From NCBI RefSeq assembly GCF_001512295.1, contig NZ_LNUP01000002.1, forward strand, positions 1,242,263-1,306,262: a DNA stretch of 64,000 bases. Direction: 5' to 3'. The DNA comes from Pseudomonas sp. EpS/L25 (GTDB taxonomy: Bacteria > Pseudomonadota > Gammaproteobacteria > Pseudomonadales > Pseudomonadaceae). A model generated the notes under the pieces. The model searched no databases. It worked only from the letters and a program-made list of their open reading frames with translations, and was not told the origin of the DNA. The position numbers and the translations under genes were made by a program. Shown here piece by piece: positions 51,034 to 58,432 of this stretch (positions within the stretch are counted from its first letter, which is position 1; each line of letters starts with the position of its first letter).

Positions 51034-51864
51034 ATGAGCAGCTACGACGGACGCTGGCAGACGGTCAAGGTGGACATCGAGGACGGTATCGCCTGGGTGA
51101 CGCTCAACCGCCCTGAGAAACGCAACGCCATGAGTCCCACCCTCAACCGCGAGATGGTCGAGGTATTGGAGACCCTGGAGCAGGACGCCAGCGCCGGCGT
51201 GCTGGTGCTGACCGGTGCCGGCGATGCCTGGACCGCGGGCATGGACCTCAAGGAATACTTCCGCGAGACCGATGCCGGCCCCGAGATTCTGCAAGAGAAG
51301 ATTCGCCGCGACGCCTCTCAGTGGCAGTGGAAGCTGTTGCGCATGTACGCCAAGCCGACCATCGCCATGGTCAATGGCTGGTGCTTCGGCGGTGGCTTCA
51401 GCCCGCTGGTGGCCTGCGACCTGGCCATCACCGCCGACGAGGCCACCTTCGGCCTGTCCGAGATCAACTGGGGCATCCCGCCGGGCAACCTGGTGAGCAA
51501 GGCCCTGGCCGACACCGTTGGCCATCGCACCGCTCTCTACTATGTGATGACCGGCAAGACCTTCAGCGGTCCCGAGGCGGCGGCCATGGGCCTGGTCAAC
51601 CAGAGCGTGCCGCGCGATCGGTTGCGCGAGGTGACCATCGCCCTGGCGCGGGAGCTGCTGGACAAGAATCCGGTGGTGCTGCGCGCCGCCAAGGTCGGCT
51701 TCAAGCGTTGCCGCGAACTGACCTGGGAGCAGAACGAGGACTACCTCTATGCCAAGCTCGACCAGTCGCGCCTGCAAGATCCGGAGGGCGGTCGCGAACA
51801 GGGCATGAAGCAATTCCTCGACGAGAAGAGCATCAAGCCGGGCCTACAGACCTACAAGCGCTGA
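51034..51864 (+). CDS. ech: Feruloyl-CoA hydratase/lyase
   Basis: A 276-residue crotonase-fold enzyme. It hydrates and cleaves feruloyl-CoA (also p-coumaroyl- and caffeoyl-CoA) to vanillin (or the matching aldehyde) and acetyl-CoA. The residues known to matter in the P. fluorescens enzyme are all present at the same numbers: Ser123 (GGGFSPLV), Glu143 (LSEINWG) and Tyr239 (EDYLYA). Length is identical too. It is the first gene of an ech-vdh unit divergent from vanAB. Confidence 0.96.
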   Translation: MSSYDGRWQTVKVDIEDGIAWVTLNRPEKRNAMSPTLNREMVEVLETLEQDASAGVLVLTGAGDAWTAGMDLKEYFRETDAGPEILQEKIRRDASQWQWKLLRMYAKPTIAMVNGWCFGGGFSPLVACDLAITADEATFGLSEINWGIPPGNLVSKALADTVGHRTALYYVMTGKTFSGPEAAAMGLVNQSVPRDRLREVTIALARELLDKNPVVLRAAKVGFKRCRELTWEQNEDYLYAKLDQSRLQDPEGGREQGMKQFLDEKSIKPGLQTYKR

Positions 51865-51885
51865 AGCGCCACTGCCCACACGTAC

Positions 51886-51897
51886 AACAACAAGAGG
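51886..51897 (+). promoter_or_regulatory. A-rich Crc/Hfq-type motif at the vdh ribosome-binding site
   Basis: AACAACAAGAGG lies in the 40-bp ech-vdh gap and overlaps the Shine-Dalgarno of vdh. It is the same 12-mer as before ech. Confidence 0.65.
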
Positions 51898-51904
51898 TAG
51901 CGTC

Positions 51905-53353
51905 ATGGTCGAGGTATCCCTGCTCATCGGCGGCGCCAGCCGCCCGGCCGGTGACGGTCGTAGCTATCAACGTCGCCATCCGGTGACCGGCGCGGTGGTC
52001 TCCACGGTGGCCGCTGCCACCCTGGACGATGCCGATGCCGCGGTGGCGGCGGCCCAGGTCGCCTATCCTGCCTGGGCGGCGCTGCCGCCGGGTGAGCGCC
52101 GTCGCCGATTGCTGGCGGCGGCTGACGGCTTGGCCGCGCGCAGTGGCGAATTCGTCGCCCTGGCCGGGGAGACCGGCGCCATGGCCAACTGGTACGGCTT
52201 CAACGTGCACCTCGCGGCCAACATGCTGCGCGAGGCGGCGGCCATGACCACCCAGATCCAGGGTGAGGTCATTCCGTCCGACGTACCCGGCAGCTTCGCC
52301 ATGGCGCTGCGCCAGCCCTGCGGCGTGGTGCTCGGTATCGCGCCCTGGAATGCCCCGGTGATCCTCGGCACCCGTGCCCTGGCCATGCCCCTGGCCTGTG
52401 GCAACACCGTGGTGCTCAAGGCATCCGAGCAAAGCCCGGGCGTGCACCGGCTGATCGGCCAGGTGCTGCAGGACGCCGGGCTGGGTGACGGCGTGGTCAA
52501 CGTCGTCACCAACGCCCCGGAAGATGCCCCGGCCATCGTCGAGCGGCTGATCGCCAACCCGGCGGTGCGGCGGGTCAACTTCACCGGCTCCACCCGGGTC
52601 GGCCGCATCGTCGGCGAGCTGGCGGCGCGCCATCTCAAGCCGGCCGTGCTGGAGCTGGGCGGCAAGGCGCCGCTGCTGGTGCTGGACGATGCCGACCTGG
52701 ATGCCGCGGTCGCCGCGGCGGCCTTCGGTGCCTACTTCAACCAGGGACAGATCTGCATGTCCACCGAGCGCCTGCTGGTGGACGGCCGGATCGCCGACGC
52801 CTTCGTCGAACGCCTGGCGGCCAAGGTGCGCACCCTCAAGGCGGGCGATCCCAACGCACCCGATTCGGTGCTGGGCTCCCTGATCGACGCCAGCGCCGGC
52901 ACGCGCATCAAGGCGCTGATCGATGACGCCCTGGGCAAGGGCGCGCGCCTGGTCTGCGGCGGCGAGCTGGAGGGCAGCATCCTGCAGCCGACGCTGCTGG
53001 ATGGCGTCACCGCCGAGATGAAGCTCTATGCCGAGGAATCCTTCGGACCGGTCGCGGTGGTGATCCGTGCCGAGGGTGACGAAGCCCTGCTGTGCCTGGC
53101 CAACGATTCCGAATTCGGGCTCTCGTCGGCCATCTTCAGCCGCGACACCGCCCGTGCCCTGGCACTGGCCCAGCGGGTGGAGAGCGGCATCTGCCACATC
53201 AACGGCCCCACGGTGCACGACGAGGCGCAGATGCCCTTCGGCGGCGTCAAGGCCAGCGGTTATGGCAGCTTCGGCTCGCGGGCGTCCATCGACCATTTCA
53301 CCCAGTTGCGCTGGGTGACGCTGCAGACGGGGCCGCGCCACTACCCGATCTAG
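51905..53353 (+). CDS. vdh: Vanillin dehydrogenase
   Basis: A 482-residue NAD(P)-dependent aldehyde dehydrogenase that oxidises vanillin (and benzaldehydes) to vanillate. GIAPWNAPVILGTRALAMPLACGN is characteristic of the Vdh branch. The general base is Glu250 in LELGGKAP and the nucleophile Cys284 in GQICMSTERLL. It follows ech by 40 bp. Confidence 0.95.
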   Translation: MVEVSLLIGGASRPAGDGRSYQRRHPVTGAVVSTVAAATLDDADAAVAAAQVAYPAWAALPPGERRRRLLAAADGLAARSGEFVALAGETGAMANWYGFNVHLAANMLREAAAMTTQIQGEVIPSDVPGSFAMALRQPCGVVLGIAPWNAPVILGTRALAMPLACGNTVVLKASEQSPGVHRLIGQVLQDAGLGDGVVNVVTNAPEDAPAIVERLIANPAVRRVNFTGSTRVGRIVGELAARHLKPAVLELGGKAPLLVLDDADLDAAVAAAAFGAYFNQGQICMSTERLLVDGRIADAFVERLAAKVRTLKAGDPNAPDSVLGSLIDASAGTRIKALIDDALGKGARLVCGGELEGSILQPTLLDGVTAEMKLYAEESFGPVAVVIRAEGDEALLCLANDSEFGLSSAIFSRDTARALALAQRVESGICHINGPTVHDEAQMPFGGVKASGYGSFGSRASIDHFTQLRWVTLQTGPRHYPI

Positions 53354-53367
53354 TTTTCCTTAATTAA

Positions 53368-53554
53368 GGCTTGTTTGAAAAGTCGCCGAACGAAGGTTAG
53401 GCAGGGCAAAAATCAGCGAGGAGGCGGATCGGACTCGCGCTCGAGTTTACGAATGGTAAATGAGCATTGCGACGGGGCCGCCCAGGCCGGGCTGGCGATC
53501 CAGCTGATTTTTAACGCAGCATCACCGATGCGCAGGCACTTTTCAGACAAAGCC
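53368..53554 (-). repeat. Dispersed structured repeat, copy 7 (diverged ends)
   Basis: 187 bp in reverse orientation, 14 bp after vdh. The ends GGCTTGTTTGAAAAGT and ACTTTTCAGACAAAGCC pair with one bulge and one mismatch. It has a perfect 10-bp internal stem, AAAAATCAGC (53408-53417) and GCTGATTTTT (53503-53512). The hairpins are ACTCG-CGCT-CGAGT (53433-53446) and GCTGG-CGAT-CCAGC (53491-53504). All three helices differ in sequence from other copies yet stay paired. Confidence 0.82.
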
Positions 53555-53720
53555 TAGTGTGGTGTTTCAGAAGTTCGCGCAAGAATTGGCGAGTGATTTT
53601 TAGGTCCTGGCTAGGCGCCGCGACGAGTCATAGCAGAGCTATGGCGAGGAGTGGCAACGCCGCCAGGGCCGAAAAAGCGCCGCCAAAATTGTGTAGATAA
53701 CTTCTGAAACACCACACTAG
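53554..53720. repeat. 167-bp MITE-like element with perfect 22-bp terminal inverted repeats
   Basis: CTAGTGTGGTGTTTCAGAAG... at 53554-53575 is exactly complementary to 53699-53720, which ends ...GAAACACCACACTAG. Both ends finish in CTAG. The inside is also partly self-complementary (CATAGC-AGA-GCTATG near the centre; TCCTGGC against GCCAGGG). It has no ORF. It shares no sequence with the seven-copy family but abuts copy 7, and together they fill the 426-bp vdh-fcs gap. Confidence 0.85.
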
Positions 53721-53733
53721 CTCCTGTCGCGAC

Positions 53734-53745
53734 AACAATAAGAGG
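53734..53745 (+). promoter_or_regulatory. A-rich Crc/Hfq-type motif in the fcs leader
   Basis: AACAATAAGAGG, one base from the ech/vdh 12-mer, lies 34 bases before the fcs start. A GGCGCC-TCCT-GGCGCC hairpin and a second Shine-Dalgarno (AGAGGAGAA) separate it from the GTG. It may be a displaced version of the same control site. Confidence 0.5.
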
Positions 53746-53779
53746 CGCCTCCTGGCGCCAGCCCAGAGGAGAATTCACG

Positions 53780-55648
53780 GTGAGCCATGTCACGCAAACC
53801 CGCGCGCCTGCGGATCGGTCGCTGCGCTATCGACCGGTCGCCCTGGGGCACCCCGGCGTCCAGGTGGAAGAGCGGGATGGATTGCTCTACATGACATCCC
53901 AGGAAGCCTTGGCGCCCTTGCCGGACCGGCTGTTGGATCGCCTGGTGCACTGGGCCAGCGTGGCGCCCACGCGGACCTTCTTCGCTGCCCGGCAAGCCGG
54001 CGGCGCCTGGCGCGAATTCTCCTACGGCGAGATGCTGCAGCGGGTGCGCCAGCTGGCCGCCGCGCTGCTGGAGTTCGGCCTCTGTGCCGAGCGCCCGCTG
54101 GCGATTCTCTCCGGCAACGATCCCGAACACCTGCAACTGGCCATGGCGGCGCTCTATGCCGGCATTCCGTTCTGCCCGGTATCGCCCGGCTACTCGCTGC
54201 TGTCCCAGGACCACGCCAAGCTGCGCCATGTCTGCGGCCTGCTGCAGCCAGGACTGGTGTTCGTCAGCGACGGCCCGGCCTTCCAGAAGGCGCTGGATGC
54301 CGTGCTGCCCGCCGACGTACCGGTGATCGCGACCCGCGGCCAGGTACAGGGCCGCGGCACCCTGGCCTTCGCGACGCTGCTCGCCCGCGGTGAACTGGCG
54401 GCGGCCGAGCGCGCCTTCGCCGCCACCGGGCCGGACAGCATCGCCAAGTTCCTCTTCACCTCCGGCTCCACCAAGTTGCCCAAGGCCGTGACCACCACCC
54501 AGCGCATGCTCTGCGCCAACCAGCAAATGCTCTTGCAGACCTTCCCGGTATTCAGCGAGGAACCGCCGGTGCTGGTGGACTGGCTGCCCTGGAGCCACAC
54601 CTTCGGCGGCAGCCATAACCTGGGGATCGTGCTCTACAACGGCGGCACCTTCTATCTGGACGAAGGCAAGCCGACGTCCCAGGGCTTCGGCGAGACCCTG
54701 CGCAACCTGCGCGAGGTTTCACCCACCGCCTACCTGACGGTGCCGCGCGGCTGGGAAGAACTGGCCAATGCCCTGGAGCGCGACGCCGAGCTGCGTGAGC
54801 GCTTCTTCGCCCGCATGCGGCTGTTCTTCTTCGCCGCGGCGGGGCTGTCGCAAAGCGTCTGGGATCGCCTGGACCGCATCGCCGAGGCCCACTGCGGCGA
54901 ACGCATCCGCATGATGGCTGGCCTGGGCATGACCGAGGCCTCGCCCAGTTGCACCTTCACTACCGGGCCACTGTCGGTGGCCGGCTACGTCGGGGTGCCG
55001 GCACCGGGCTGTGAACTCAAGCTGGTGCCGGTGGACGGCAAGCTGGAAGGGCGCTTTCGGGGTCCACACATCATGCCCGGCTACTGGCGCGATCCGGTGC
55101 AGACCGCCGCCTGCTTCGACGAGGAAGGTTTCTACTGCTCGGGCGATGCGCTCAAGCTGGTCGACCCGGCCAATCCGCAGCTGGGCCTGATGTTCGATGG
55201 CCGCATCGCCGAGGACTTCAAGTTGTCGTCCGGGGTGTTCGTCAGCGTCGGTCCGCTGCGTAACCGGGCGGTGCTGGAGGGGACGCCGCTGGTGCAGGAC
55301 GTGGTAGTGGCCGCGCCGGATCGGGAGTGTCTGGGACTGCTGGTCTTCCCGCGCCTGGCGGACTGCCGGCAACTGGCCGGGCTCGACGACGGCGCCGACG
55401 CCGCCACGGTACTGGCCAGCGCGCCGGTACAGCAATGGTTCGCCGCTTGGCTGGGGCGCCTCAACCGCGACGCCTCGGGCAACGCCAGCCGCCTGGAATG
55501 GATCGCCCTGCAGGAAGAGCCGCCGTCCGCCGACCGTGGTGAGATCACCGACAAGGGCTCGCTCAACCAGCGCAGCGTTCTGACCTATCGGGCGGAGCGG
55601 GTCGCGGCCTGCTACCAGGGCACGGCGCCACTGTTGATTCGGGCGTGA
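53780..55648 (+). CDS. fcs: Feruloyl-CoA synthetase
   Basis: A 622-residue adenylate-forming acid:CoA ligase that activates ferulate and related hydroxycinnamates. The P-loop-like FTSGSTKLPKAV is near residue 228, WLPWSHTFGG follows, GLGMTEASP is near residue 383, and the adenylation lysine is in TDKGSLNQRSV near residue 597. The start is GTG at 53780 with GGAG eight bases upstream. In many pseudomonads fcs is contiguous with ech-vdh; here two repeat elements intervene. Confidence 0.93.
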   Translation: MSHVTQTRAPADRSLRYRPVALGHPGVQVEERDGLLYMTSQEALAPLPDRLLDRLVHWASVAPTRTFFAARQAGGAWREFSYGEMLQRVRQLAAALLEFGLCAERPLAILSGNDPEHLQLAMAALYAGIPFCPVSPGYSLLSQDHAKLRHVCGLLQPGLVFVSDGPAFQKALDAVLPADVPVIATRGQVQGRGTLAFATLLARGELAAAERAFAATGPDSIAKFLFTSGSTKLPKAVTTTQRMLCANQQMLLQTFPVFSEEPPVLVDWLPWSHTFGGSHNLGIVLYNGGTFYLDEGKPTSQGFGETLRNLREVSPTAYLTVPRGWEELANALERDAELRERFFARMRLFFFAAAGLSQSVWDRLDRIAEAHCGERIRMMAGLGMTEASPSCTFTTGPLSVAGYVGVPAPGCELKLVPVDGKLEGRFRGPHIMPGYWRDPVQTAACFDEEGFYCSGDALKLVDPANPQLGLMFDGRIAEDFKLSSGVFVSVGPLRNRAVLEGTPLVQDVVVAAPDRECLGLLVFPRLADCRQLAGLDDGADAATVLASAPVQQWFAAWLGRLNRDASGNASRLEWIALQEEPPSADRGEITDKGSLNQRSVLTYRAERVAACYQGTAPLLIRA

Positions 55649-55826
55649 GTGGGGGAGTTGGGTGTCCCTCACCCCAACCCTCTCCCTGAGGGATAGGAAG
55701 CGCTAGGGCGTGTGCCTGACAGCGGGTGCGGCTGCCGTAGGTGGTGGTCGCGTGCGGCGCCCAACCAGGGGGGCGGTGGCTGATACCACCGCTCTCCCCG
55801 ACCTTCTTCCAGGAGGGGAAGGGTGC

Positions 55827-56555
55827 TCAACCCTTGCGTGACTTGGTCGTCGCGCCGGTGCCGTACAGGGGTTTGCCGCCCAGGCTGCGGGTCAGTTCAT
55901 CCGCGGCCTTGCGCAGCACCTCGTATAGGGTTTCGGCGCGTTCCAGGCTGAGGCGGTTCGCCGGGCCCGATATCACGATGGCGCCCAGCAGCTCTTCCTG
56001 GGCGTCGTAGATGGGCAGGGCCAGGGAAGAGGCGTGCGGGTCCGTGGCGCCACAGGAGTAGTAGGGGGTGATCCCGGCCTTGGCCACCTCGTAGGGGGTC
56101 TGCAGCGCCAGGGCGCCGGCTGCCTTGTCCATCGGCCGCATGTCGCCGGGCTGCAGGTGCAGGCGCAGGCGGTGCGGGGAATTCACCCGGTACTGGCAGA
56201 GGCGGTAGGCTCCGTGCCTGACGTAGTAGGAGGCGGTTTCCCCGCTTTCCTCGGTGAGCTGATGCAGACGCGGCATGATGTGGCGGCCGACGTCGTGGGA
56301 ATCCTGGTAGACGGCATTGAGGCGTACCACCTCGCTGGCCAGGATGTAGTTGCCATCGGCGAGCCGGGTGACCAGGCCGTATTTCTCCAGCGACACCACC
56401 AGACGCATGATGGTGCTCTTGATCAAGCCGGTGCGGCTGGCCAGTTCGGCGAGGCTCAAGGCGGCGTCGCCGACGCGAAAGGCGGTGAGAACGGTCAAGA
56501 CGCGGTCAGCGGAAGCGACGCCGGAAACGCCTGGGCGAGGACGGGTGGTGTTCAA
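55827..56555 (-). CDS. IclR-family transcriptional regulator
   Basis: A 242-residue IclR protein. It has an N-terminal winged helix (about 12-70: SADRVLTVLTAF, LASRTGLIKSTIMRLVVSLEKYG) and a C-terminal effector domain (about 80-235, ending SGPANRLSLERAETLYEVLRKAADEL). The start is TTG at 56555, eight bases after AGGA; another TTG at 56561 is too close to that site. It is divergent from the tctCBA genes and probably controls them. Confidence 0.9.
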   Translation of the reverse strand: MNTTRPRPGVSGVASADRVLTVLTAFRVGDAALSLAELASRTGLIKSTIMRLVVSLEKYGLVTRLADGNYILASEVVRLNAVYQDSHDVGRHIMPRLHQLTEESGETASYYVRHGAYRLCQYRVNSPHRLRLHLQPGDMRPMDKAAGALALQTPYEVAKAGITPYYSCGATDPHASSLALPIYDAQEELLGAIVISGPANRLSLERAETLYEVLRKAADELTRSLGGKPLYGTGATTKSRKG

Positions 56556-56741
56556 GCTCAAGTTCCTGAATGGGCAGCTATCCGCACATTATCCGCTAGC
56601 GTCCGTGCAGCGCATAGAGAGTCGCACCTGTCAGCCGCTCGGGCTGCCTGCTGGCGCGTCACCCGATTGGGTCTGGATGTTGCTCGGCTGCTCAGGCGCC
56701 GACCGAACGAGGCTCCACCTGGGTGACGCTCCCGATCTGGC

Positions 56742-56753
56742 TTTATCGATAAA
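56742..56753. promoter_or_regulatory. Palindrome, candidate IclR operator
   Basis: TTTATCGATAAA is a perfect 12-bp palindrome in the AT-rich part of the divergent region. IclR proteins bind short AT-rich palindromes; assignment to this regulator is inference. Confidence 0.4.
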
Positions 56754-57014
56754 AAGAAAATTACATTCTGAAAATTTAAGGGAGCCTTTTGGCTGGTCGG
56801 CCTTCCGCCGGGCCTGAAGTCCTATTGAGCGAGTATCTGTCTTTTCTGGTTACGATTTCTCTGAGCATCGCCCGGTCTGTTGGCTCGTTTATGAAACGGC
56901 ATTGCATTATCTTGGTTTCGCAGGGAGAGTCCTTGTCGGCGTATCCGCGCAGGGACACCGCTGGCCAGGGCGCCCGATGCCTCGGGTGTGCCCGACGCGG
57001 TGACCCGCCATTCC

Positions 57015-57030
57015 AAGAAGAACAACAGAG
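57015..57030 (+). promoter_or_regulatory. A-rich motif in the tctC leader
   Basis: AAGAAGAACAACAGAG precedes the tctC ATG by eight bases and contains AANAANAA repeats. This again suggests Hfq/Crc control near the ribosome-binding site. Confidence 0.5.
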
Positions 57031-57038
57031 AGCCATCC

Positions 57039-57992
57039 ATGACCAAGACCGCGAGCGCTTTAGTAGCCTCTTTCCTGGCGCTGTCCCTAAACCCCGTCAC
57101 GGCACACGCCGCCTGGCCGGAAGATCGGCCCATCGAATTCCTGGTCGCCTATGCCCCTGGTGGCAGCACCGATATCATGGCGCGCGCGATGCAGCCCTAT
57201 CTCGAGAAGCGCCTGGGCGCGAAGATCGTCATCGTCAACCGGCCCGGCGCGGCGGGTGAGATCGCCTATACCATGCTGAGCAAGGCGAAACCCGATGGCT
57301 ACACCTTCGCCTTCATCAATACCCCCGGCTTCCTGAGCACACGGGTCCAGCGCAAGGTGGGTTACGACCCGGCGAAGATCCGCCCGGTGGCGCGCATCGT
57401 CGATGATCCCACGGTGCTGGCGGTCCCCAAGGATTCCACCTACAAGACCCTGGCGGATTTCACCGCGGCCGCCAAGGCCGCACCTGGCAAGTTCTCGGTC
57501 GGCACCTCCGGCGTCGGCACGGATGACCACCTGATGATGGTGGAGCTGCAACAGCTGACCGACATCAAGCTCACCCACGTGCCCTTCAGTGGCGCCTCCG
57601 AATCCCGCACCGCCCTGATGGGTGGCCATATCAGCGCGGCGGGCCAGAACATCAGCGAGATGAACGCGGACGACGACTTCCGCGTCCTCGCGCAGTTTTC
57701 CGCCGAGCGCATGCCCCAGCAGCCCGATCTCCCCACCGCCAAGGAGCAGGGCGTCAACTTGGTTATGACCTCCGAACGGGGCATCGCCGCGCCGTCCGGG
57801 GTGCCCGAGGCCATCGAGCAGCGCATGGCGCAGGCGGTGAAGGAGGTCATCGAGGATCCGGCCTTCGTCAAACAGGCCCAGGACCTGTCGCTGCCGCTGG
57901 CCTATCTGTCCGGTGAGGACTGGGCCGCCCAGATGCCGGCGCAGCTCGCGGGCTACCAGAAGCTGTGGAGCGTCTCTCCATGGGTGCAGTGA
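57039..57992 (+). CDS. Tripartite tricarboxylate transporter substrate-binding protein (TctC family)
   Basis: A 317-residue periplasmic binding protein (Bug/TctC family) with a signal peptide of about 25 residues (cleavage near AHAA). It has the family blocks EFLVAYAPGGSTDIMAR, VNRPGAAGEIAYTML and GTSGVGTDDHLMMVEL. It delivers a carboxylate to the TctAB permease encoded next. The ATG at 57039 begins the signal peptide. The substrate is unknown. Confidence 0.92.
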   Translation: MTKTASALVASFLALSLNPVTAHAAWPEDRPIEFLVAYAPGGSTDIMARAMQPYLEKRLGAKIVIVNRPGAAGEIAYTMLSKAKPDGYTFAFINTPGFLSTRVQRKVGYDPAKIRPVARIVDDPTVLAVPKDSTYKTLADFTAAAKAAPGKFSVGTSGVGTDDHLMMVELQQLTDIKLTHVPFSGASESRTALMGGHISAAGQNISEMNADDDFRVLAQFSAERMPQQPDLPTAKEQGVNLVMTSERGIAAPSGVPEAIEQRMAQAVKEVIEDPAFVKQAQDLSLPLAYLSGEDWAAQMPAQLAGYQKLWSVSPWVQ

Positions 57993-58432
57993 CGCGCGGC
58001 AATCGTCCCGACTTGCTCGCCAGTGCCCTCTTCATCGGCCTGGGGGCGCTGGTGCTCTGGTCGTCGAAGGACCTGCCGTTCGGCAGCGCGGCCATGATGG
58101 GGCCAGGCTATCTGCCGGTATTGGTCGGCTCGCTGGTGATCATCCTCGGCGTCGTCATCGGCCTGCTGGGCCTGTGGCAGCACGCGGAGTCCATCGGCGC
58201 CGTGCAGCTCAGACCCTTGCTGATCCTGCTGGCCTCCGTCGGGGGCTTCGCCCTGGCGGCCGAGTATGCCGGCTTCATCGTCGCGGCGGCCGGGCTGGTG
58301 ATCTTCGGCAGCCTGGCCGACCGCGAGTGGCGGCTGCGCGAGGTATTGATCTCCAGCGTGGTGCTGACCCTGTTCGGCGTGCTGGTCTTCATCTACGGGC
58401 TGGATGTCCAAATGCGGGTAGGGCCTTTCTGA
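57980..58432 (+). CDS. Tripartite tricarboxylate transporter small permease (TctB family)
   Basis: A 150-residue protein with four membrane segments, the TctB layout (GPGYLPVLVGSLVIILGVVIGL in the second). The ATG at 57980 has GGAG seven bases upstream, so the gene overlaps tctC by 13 bp; the in-frame GTG at 57965 is inside that site and is rejected. The stop overlaps the tctA start. Confidence 0.88.
   Translation: MGAVTRGNRPDLLASALFIGLGALVLWSSKDLPFGSAAMMGPGYLPVLVGSLVIILGVVIGLLGLWQHAESIGAVQLRPLLILLASVGGFALAAEYAGFIVAAAGLVIFGSLADREWRLREVLISSVVLTLFGVLVFIYGLDVQMRVGPF

Larger units (their letters stand above)
56562..57038. other. 477-bp divergent control region between the IclR gene and tctC
   Basis: An AT-rich segment (56740-56785) interrupts GC-rich DNA. 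It holds the perfect palindrome TTTATCGATAAA (56742-56753) and an AATT..AATTT-rich stretch. A short inverted repeat, CGTTT-ATG-AAACG, lies at 56886-56898. These are candidate operators and promoters. No ORF here looks real. Confidence 0.55.
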
